A stretch of 64,000 bases of DNA from Erigeron canadensis (lineage: Eukaryota; Streptophyta; Magnoliopsida; Asterales; Asteraceae): NCBI RefSeq assembly GCF_010389155.1, contig NC_057769.1:29884735-29948734 (forward strand), written 5' to 3'. The number at the start of each line of letters is the position of its first letter. Position 1 is the first letter of the stretch. This document shows, one piece after another, positions 57,301 to 64,000 of the stretch. The notes under the pieces are model-generated. The model had not been told where the DNA came from. It did not search any database and saw only the letters and a program-made list of their open reading frames with translations. The translations under genes and the position numbers were made by a program.

Positions 57301-58554
57301 TTTATTTTCATGGACAAATACGTGTAATTATGAAATTGTGTATGCTAGCTTGCTTGTATTGATTTCTTTGATGCAATAGATGTCTTTTGGTATCTATTGA
57401 AGACTATTGGAAAACTATCGACCAACTTTACACTCCAGCTGGTAGTTGTTGGTATTTAAAGCATGATTGAGTTGTTAACAGGAGTGATGGGGATTGTGTT
57501 GTTGGATAACTATGATGGCATTGATCAGTATTTAGTACGCTACTACATGTTTATATTTACACTATTGTCCAAAACTTGATATATCATGCACAGCAAACTC
57601 ATTTGTATTCCTTTAAACCTACGAACTCACCAACGTTATGTTGACATTTCGAGCATTCATTTTCAGGTAATAACAATACTTAGGAGGATTGAGCTTATGG
57701 ACTTTAGGAAGACCAATAAAGAGATCCTTCATGGACTCCTAGATTGCATGTGAAACATTGAACACTAATTGCAATTGTTACTTCTTTTGATATTTGAGGC
57801 GTGTTGCCTAGACTTTCCGCTTGTGGAATTTACATTTATTTGAATTTCATTTAGTCTGACTCTATTATAAAGTCCATGTGCTATTGCTATATCTTTTCGT
57901 CATATCTTACGATTCCGCCTAAGGTGGGGTGTGACATGAAGGATTTAGCTACTCATAATAATGAAAACATATTGTACCAAATGTTGAAATCGTTTGAGAA
58001 TGATAAACAATAGCTAAATAAATCTCCAATCGTTCTAGCGATCTTCAAAAAATGTTTGTAGATGAAAAACCCTTGAAAAGATGCTAAAAATCGGCTGGAA
58101 TGTAAAAGTTAGGTTTTTGGAATGATTAAGCAAGCTATTTATAAGTTTACAAAAATCTGCCCAGATTCGGACGTAGTTGCGGGGCAACTAGGTCTAGCTT
58201 CGCGTTGACTTGTTGACGTCCAATGATTTAAAGCTGAAGGTGCTGCGGGGCAACTCCATAAGTTGCGGGGCAACGATTCTTCTCTGTTTTCCTATTGCGG
58301 GGCAACTCCCACTTTTCAGCTTTGACTTTCGTTGACTTTCTGCTATCTTCATCCAAACACTCCAGAAATCATCCGTTAGCACTTATTTCACCTCAATAAT
58401 GTCGTTTTTTCCAGATTTACGCTTAAACACCTGTCAGTAGCCTGAAACACTAACAAACACCATAAGCGCACCAAATGTATACAAAAACGACTTATAAACC
58501 ATGCTAAAACAACTATATTCATTGTGGGAAATGGGTCTAAAATACGACATATCA
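54397..58554 (-). mobile_element. Athila-family solo LTR, split by a second solo LTR
   Basis: Bounded by TGATGTG (54397) and CGACATATCA (58554) with CATAC on both sides (54392-54396 and 58555-58559). It shares the CGGGCAGTGGACCCGTTCGT block and the TCCCGAACT repeats with the LTR at 18827-20665. About 1461 bp without the insert, and there is no internal region, so it is a solo LTR. It contains the GTTGCGGGGCAAC motifs near 58180-58305. Confidence 0.85.
55245..57936 (+). mobile_element. Ty3/gypsy solo LTR, 2.7 kb, nested
   Basis: Begins TGTGACATCC and ends GGTGGGGTGTGACA, with TGAAG duplicated on both sides (55240-55244 and 57937-57941). A TATA-like (TA)n lies at about 55728-55750 and a leader-like CTTTTGTCGACCAACCAAC follows. 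2692 bp with no coding domain, so probably a solo LTR of a long-LTR gypsy family. Confidence 0.85.
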
Positions 58555-58559
58555 CATAC

Positions 58560-59149
58560 ATATACATTTTTTTTTGCAATGAACTTTTAGCGTATTCTAT
58601 TTTAAATTACTACTTATTTCGTAGTTATTTGTGTTGTCATGTGTTTACGTTTAACATTACTCAGTTATCATAATACTACTTGGATATCACCCGGGTTCTT
58701 AAGCTAGTTATATATATATAAGTATAATGTGTTATATGTATAAAAATATTTGATTCTAATAACTAGTTAATAGCCAAATTATAAATACTATGATTTTGTT
58801 TTTATTATAAATTTTATTATATTTGAATTCGTTAACAATTAAGAGCATTTTTTCCTCACTTAAACTAGGTCTTTAATTCTCATGATCGCCCCTACTTATA
58901 GTAAGTCGTTATTTTATGGTGATTCAATTCAAATGTCATTGTTTTGAATTAACATAATAGTGTTATATGTTATGTTAGTGGTAATATATTATATAAACGT
59001 GACCTAACTGATACTGTTAATGATAATGTAAATATATTTCATGATCAACTATTAGGTTTGGAAATTTACCAGTTCTATCACACCCTTATTTCTCGTCACA
59101 TGCCAACTTAATGTCGGGGGAAAAATTCACAAGTGTTTTTGTGGCCATT
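58560..59149. other. Intergenic, no recognised feature
   Basis: AT-rich, with a short TA run near 58710. No gene. Confidence 0.5.
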
Positions 59150-59960
59150 TTAATTATTGTAGACTAGATCGTCCTATCTAAGTTCATTTTACATAGTAAT
59201 AAAGTAAATTTCTTGTTTATTAAGTGATGCCTTTCTTTTTTATTTAAAAAATAGTTAATAACCGACCAAGCAAATATTTTCTAGAACCTTCGAAATCAGC
59301 TTGAAGGATAGTTTCGTAATTTGGAACCCCTATCAATACCCTAAATGGTTCTCTATATAAACCACACATTCAACTCTTGTTGCAGCATATTCCCATTTAG
59401 TTTTGGTCAAGTAATAGCCGTCATGTAAATAACCATATATTTTCTCTCGTATTATGATTTGATAAAAGTCAGGTTCTTATTTCATTCCTAATATTTGTTC
59501 CCTTTTATTCGATATTTCTTCTATCACAAATACAGTACATTTTACTTGGATCTGGTTGTTTTGTGGTTGGGTTAGATCTGGTCGATTTACATCTTAAAGA
59601 TGGTTTGGTCGGTTGCGTTTAATGTTTTTCAATCTTGCTTTCTCCGTTTAAACTAAACCGTGCAAATCACCTAATAGTACGTGACAACATAAGTTGCGTT
59701 GGAGTAAACATGAAGAAGCATAAGTGTTGTCAAAATCAAATTAGGCGAATTTGTATGTCTCCTTGAAAAAAGGTAAGGTAAAGAGCTATAGATATGTGCT
59801 TCGGTATACACCGTTCTTTTTTTATAACAGTCTCCCACATAGAAGCCAGGGAGTGTTATCAAATAAGCACGGGGTGTTATTATCATTATATATCGATAAT
59901 TTTAGAGGTGTAAAATATGAGAATTTTAAATCATTTTTTTCGAGACATGCATAAGAACCG
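59150..59960 (+). repeat. Leader-like dispersed repeat, copy 3
   Basis: Closest to copy 1: TTTCGTAATTTGGAACCCCT, ATACCCTAAATGGTTCTC, TATA-like CTATATAAACC, AATAGCCGTCATGTAAAT, TCTTAAAGATGGTTTGG and CTTGCTTTCTCCGTTTAAAC. It also shares the GTGTTGTCAAA and GTGTTATCA downstream motifs (near 59728 and 59856). Confidence 0.55.
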
Positions 59961-60577
59961 GGTGTTGTCAAATTCATATTTTGATTTTTTGTATTTTCTT
60001 ATTTCTAGTTTTTGTTATGTATGTGATATGTGTTGCGAATTAGTTTTATTATTTTTTATTCCAAATTATCAATTTTGATTTTTTGTTTTTCTTTGTTCAA
60101 TCCATTATTTTTGAGATTATAGCTTTTGGATATGTTATTGTAGTATCACATACCTAAATGGTAGTATGACAACATTATAATCTAGATTACATAGTACTTT
60201 TCAATTAAATGATAAATATAAAAAGTATCAATAATATAGAAGGTATCAGTAGAAGTCATAAAATTGTGATTAAAAGTAATATATGTTTGAAAAAATCGGT
60301 TAATACACATTGGACGACCATCGGGTAATAAGAAAGCAATGAAAGATAAAATAAGGCTGGCATAGCTTTTTGACCAAAGTGATTTAAAATGTTACGAGTA
60401 CATCTTTAAAAATACAGTTTGAGCCACTTCTTATCGATCTGTTTGACCCATTTTGACCAATGCTGCTATGAGTTCACCCTTTTTATGACCCACTTGACGT
60501 ATTCGAGACATACATAGCGTGTACTTATTGTTCAATCCATTATTATGCAAATGGGTCGTAGTTGGCACATTTAATTA
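59961..60577. other. Intergenic, no recognised feature
   Basis: AT-rich with TTGACCCATTTTGACC. Nothing delimited. Confidence 0.5.
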
Positions 60578-61023
60578 TTAGTTTGTATATTGTTTTTTGT
60601 AAGTTTTGAGATTTTCATTACATGCCTTTTTTCCTTGGCACAACAATTTGTGGCGTAACACTCGATCTAAATATACCCCGTCCTTTACATATTGTCTACT
60701 TCTATCGTTGACAGAACCAAGAGGTCCCTTCCTGGCTTGCTCGCAATGCCGTTCAAACTTACATATGTTGGGTTGTTCCAAAAAAATTTCATATGGTCGT
60801 GACATGAATGTTGTCCATATGACGTCAACCATGAAATCTGAGAGGATTGTCGTTCCACAAAAATCGTGATGGGAGGTTGAAATATGGAGGTCTGTATGGG
60901 TGTGGTAGATGATATGATATGAAGCAACTTCTGGTGTTGGATACTAATGTCCATTGGAAGGACAGGTTCCTGTTGGTTGCGGAAATGGTCCTGTGGGATC
61001 GATGGTTCAGGTTTTTCTTTCAA
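60578..61023 (-). pseudogene. Overlapping unrecognised ORFs, possible gene fragment
   Basis: Two minus-strand frames overlap: 60578-60832 (84 codons; EQARKGPLGSVNDRSRQYV, KDGVYLDRVLRHKLLCQGKK) and 60685-61023 (112 codons; Pro/Gln/Ser-rich). The first looks protein-like, with alternating charged and hydrophobic residues, but I do not recognise a family. A frameshifted gene fragment is possible, as is chance. Confidence 0.25.
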
Positions 61024-61250
61024 ACATAAGTTGAGAGTCTTAATTAGTAGCAGCTATTTAGTACATAATTATTAACATAAGGCTTAGAAATTTCTAACTC
61101 TAATAATCTATCATATGATTGATGATGTTTATATGTTTGTGCTGTTTTAGGTCCTGTTAAGCTTTGTATTCATCTCTTCTAAACAGGACAACCCTTCCAA
61201 TATTTTATGGTCTGTTTCTATAACATCATCCAATAATGAGCCTTCAACTC

Positions 61251-61598
61251 TTAACTAGTAAGTAGTAACATGTTTGCATTTCTATATAACTGTACTTGGT
61301 TATTAAAGGGGTCTTTTTTCGAAGTATTTATTTTCTTGGTCTGTTTGGTCACATGGGGATGACCGGCCATTTTTTTGATTATGATGTAACAGCCTAGCGG
61401 GTTTTTTTTTGCCCCGGACAGTTTCAAACATTTACCTGGCCATCCCAAGACATAATTCGAATCTAAAACATCTTGTGAGGAAATATGATCCTTGTCAATA
61501 AACCAATCGGTGATGTTTTTTTTCTCAAAGTATATGACATGATATAGCAATTGTGATTGAACATAAATTCCACTAATAGTAACTTTAAAAGTGATCAA
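61251..61598 (-). CDS. Unrecognised ORF, 115 codons
   Basis: Reads IYFEKKNITDWFIDKDHISS and NYVLGWPGKCLKLSGAKK, with a lysine-rich end. No family recognised, no clear TATA and no paralogue in the window. It may be part of the same decayed region as 60578-61023, or chance. Confidence 0.2.
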   Translation of the reverse strand: MITFKVTISGIYVQSQLLYHVIYFEKKNITDWFIDKDHISSQDVLDSNYVLGWPGKCLKLSGAKKNPLGCYIIIKKMAGHPHVTKQTKKINTSKKDPFNNQVQLYRNANMLLLTS

Positions 61599-61827
61599 AG
61601 ATTATTACTCGTTCAATAAGACTTTTTCGAATACACGCTTGTGGACATTCACCACGAAAACAGAACATTTACAGAACCTGCATCATAAAATACTTTGGAG
61701 CAGATATATTGACTTCACATCTAAAGTGTATATGTCACAGAATGAAGTTTGGCCCAGAACCCTGCAAAAAATACGAGTAAATAGTATTAAAATTAGAAAG
61801 ATTCCCAATTGCTAAGACAAAGATTGT

Positions 61828-61973
61828 TCATCTCAGGTTCAGTCCACAACCATGAGTATCATCATAATCGTGAATTGCTGGCTCCAGATTCTTTAAAACT
61901 TGATTTAGTTTGGTAATGTGATCAGTTGAAGATAAATGAACTGTTGCAGTCTCCCAGTTAAGATTTATTGAGT
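61828..61973 (-). CDS. Possible terminal exon of an unidentified gene
   Basis: After an acceptor-like TTTTCGTTCAG the minus strand stays open for 47 codons (INLNWETATVHLSS, LNQVLKNLEPAIHDYDD) to TGA at 61828-61830, with coding-like composition. The nearest good donor upstream is AAG|GTAAGT at 62718-62719, just past the DUF538 stop codon, so it might instead be a 3' UTR exon of that gene. Family unknown. Confidence 0.3.
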
Positions 61974-62718
61974 CTGAACGAAAACATAATAGGCTCGATA
62001 ACCATATAGAGATGTATCAAATGTAACTTATTTTACCCCGGTCATCTTTTTCATACCATTAACATGAAAGCCCCAAAACAAGTTGTTTATTATAATTTTC
62101 ATACAACTAACGATGCCTATTTTTACACAAAATGTGCCAGCATAGAATTTACCTGATTTTACCAATCTATGCAACAGTCTAGTTCACTAGCAGGGATTGA
62201 ACGGGGATCTATATGACTATCTAAAGTTTACGCTAAATACATATATCCATAACCAGAGAATCCTAACTACAACTTGGACTCGCCACTTTACAAATCATAG
62301 AGGGTCCATAGTCCATACTGCACCCTAAGAATAGGTGCACGCTTGTCGTGCACAATAATTGGACTAACGGCCCTTAGCCTAAGAAAACCACTAAGACCAT
62401 TAAAAATCTTCCAAAATCGCAGTTGAGTAGTAAAACTCTGTCATATAAGTTTCAACACTCCTAAGGTACTTCACTCCAAATTTTAAGCAAGAAAACCAAA
62501 CCAATGTTAATTTGTGACATCTATTGCAAAACATTGTTAACCGGCCCACAATCGGTTCTCTATCCATAATGTTAGGGGCATATTTGACCCACTCCACACA
62601 ATGTCATGATTATTAACCGAAACTTTAAAAATTACTTATCAATCAAAAACTACTGTATTTTGATACAGGCACAAAAATTATAAGTGAAAAAAAAAGAGTA
62701 TATATATAATATACTTAC
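61974..62718. other. Possible intron between 62718 and 61974
   Basis: Bounded by a consensus donor (GTAAGT, minus, at 62718) and an acceptor (CAG before 61973). Contains the hairpin GTGCACGCTTGTCGTGCAC (62335-62353). No convincing ORF. Confidence 0.3.
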
Positions 62719-62731
62719 CTTTAAATAAAAC

Positions 62732-63205
62732 TTAAATTGATTGAGAATAAGTATAATCATGTTGACAAGCTTTACTCTTACAATCAGGAACATCTTGAAA
62801 CATATCAGCAGGCAACTTTTTCGACAAATAACCAACATGAAACTCAATCATACCCGAATCCACATCCAAATCCATACCAGTAACACTTAACCATAAAAAC
62901 AACTGTTTAGCTTGAATACCAGTCACACCAGATATTGACCCATAAGTCAACTTTCCTTGAATTGTTTTACTGTAGTAAACAGTTTGATCATCAAACTTTA
63001 CGTAGCAAGGGCGCGTGAGCTGCACGGTAAACGACCCGTCTGTTGGTGACAGTTTGTAGGATTCTACCGCGTTCGGGAGGATCCCGACTGGCAGACCGAA
63101 TTCTGGTAAGATGTCGTGGATGTCGTCCGAGGTTGCGGTTAGGATGAGGTGGATTGTGATTATAGAGATGATGATGAAGGGAGGTTGCTTGAAAGAAGAA
63201 GCCAT
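62732..63205 (-). CDS. DUF538 family protein (SVB-like), secreted
   Basis: 157 codons, ATG at 63205, TAA at 62732-62734, single exon. Residues 1-26 are a hydrophobic signal peptide (PPFIIISIITIHLILTATS). The DUF538 core follows: LPEFGLPVGILPNAVESYKL (about 34-53), DGSFTVQLTRPCYVKFDD (56-73), GKLTYGSISGVTGIQAKQLF (84-103) and DSGMIEFHVGYLSKKLP. Length is usual for the family, plant proteins of about 150-170 residues of poorly defined role; some members affect trichome and cell growth. A TATA-like ACATATAAAG lies at 63238-63247, quite near the ATG, implying a very short 5' UTR or another start site. A strong splice donor 13 bases after the stop suggests a possible 3' UTR intron. The only intact host-like gene in the window. 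Confidence 0.93.
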   Translation of the reverse strand: MASSFKQPPFIIISIITIHLILTATSDDIHDILPEFGLPVGILPNAVESYKLSPTDGSFTVQLTRPCYVKFDDQTVYYSKTIQGKLTYGSISGVTGIQAKQLFLWLSVTGMDLDVDSGMIEFHVGYLSKKLPADMFQDVPDCKSKACQHDYTYSQSI

Positions 63206-63540
63206 TGATGTCGTATGGATTTAGAAGTCAACTAGGACTTTATATGTATGGATTTGATAAACAGAAATTATACTCGTATAATGAATGAATGCTCTAAATT
63301 CTATGTTAAATATGGTTTTTATTTGCATATTAGATAAGTTTTTTCGATATAAAAGGATGAGCTATGTTTGTGTACGTTTGTCATGTAGTGGTTGAATGTT
63401 TGGTGTCTTGTCAATTTCATTACTTTAAGAATGTAACTTGACACTTTTATTTATGAGCTATTTGTTCTTATGAAATTATTCTATTTTCTGTCGAGGATTG
63501 CCTTAAATTATTTAGGTGGTTAGTCTTGGTCATAGTACTT
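63206..63540. other. Upstream region of the DUF538 gene
   Basis: Holds the TATA-like sequence at 63238-63247 and otherwise AT-rich promoter sequence. No other feature. Confidence 0.4.
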
Positions 63541-63735
63541 TCAAACATTCAGTCGGTATGCGACTATATAACGGTGAAGCCTTACACGTACCCTTGACAA
63601 CGAGATATTGATTATATGCCGGTACAAGTATTTTGAGTAAAAAACACCAAGACTTGTCAATCTTAAAGATCAAACTCAAGACCTTGGATAAAATCTGGAT
63701 ACATCTGACATGTTAGACTAGTTATCATTGACTCT
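63541..63735 (-). mobile_element. Degraded SINE, minus strand
   Basis: CAGTCGGTATGCGACTATAT and GGTGAAGCCTTACACG match the SINE at 2381-2570 (CAGTCGGTATTCGACATC and GGTGAAACCTTGCACG). The B-box side is degraded. Tail not well defined. Confidence 0.5.
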
Positions 63736-64000
63736 TAGTCATCTTAAATTAATAACTGTATAAAATGCATTAAGTATATGTTTTTTTTATTGATGTTTAA
63801 AAAAAAAAAAAGTTGATTTATGTTTTTTTATTTTATCATTTTGCTAGAAAAAATAATAATTTCTATAACATGTACATACATATAAATAAATAAATAAAAT
63901 CTAGATTCCTAACAAATTGTTTAACCATACCGAATGAAGTATTTAGTTGTGAATGGTAATGGTATGAGAATATCACTCTCTAAAATTATTAAACAAAAAT

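Overview
The window is plant nuclear DNA, most likely from an Asteraceae-type eudicot. The family is inferred from the style of the Athila and SIRE-like retrotransposons, the SINEs and the Helitrons; there is no species-diagnostic marker. The sequence is AT-rich and dominated by transposable elements. The only intact host-type protein gene I can support is a DUF538 (SVB-like) gene at 62732-63205 on the minus strand. I see no rRNA, tRNA, CRISPR or organellar genes.

Layout. 1-6343: tail of a Ty3/gypsy LTR cut by the window edge, a minus-strand SINE, a fold-back element, and two copies of one MITE in inverted orientation. 6344-29908: a single minus-strand Ty1/copia retrotransposon (SIRE/Maximus type) with both LTRs, a PBS for initiator tRNA-Met, a polypurine tract and a 5-bp target duplication (CATGT). 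Its gag-pol and its extra (env-position) ORF are broken by many stops. It holds at least three later insertions: a copia solo LTR inside its 3' LTR (TSD AATCG), a doubly deleted Athila-type Ty3/gypsy element (14794-20665), and the 5' LTR and leader of another copia element (11004-11490).

29909-50500: gene-poor DNA carrying SINEs with long target duplications, Stowaway and other MITEs, a second fold-back element, several non-autonomous Helitrons (one with both termini and A/T target, 39821-40346), a broken replication protein A-like gene fragment upstream of a Helitron 3' end, and a 450-bp cluster of AACCGGTTAA-type palindromes. A segment with a TATA-like leader occurs three times in the same orientation (about 32040, 41700 and 59150).

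50500-54400: a small cluster of ORFs. It holds a broken SANT/Myb-like ORF and a divergently oriented pair of small, apparently related ORFs, each with its own TATA box, around an intergenic region made of three repeats. A Helitron with a tandemly duplicated 5' terminus follows. 54392-58559: a solo LTR of the Athila-type family with a second, 2.7-kb solo LTR inside it, each with a perfect 5-bp TSD. 60500-64000: unrecognised ORFs, a possible spliced 3' exon, the DUF538 gene and a degraded SINE.

Functionally there is little cooperation between genes here. The window is a record of nested insertion, solo-LTR formation and deletion. The least explained items are the divergent small-ORF pair, the three leader-like paralogous segments, and the palindrome cluster.
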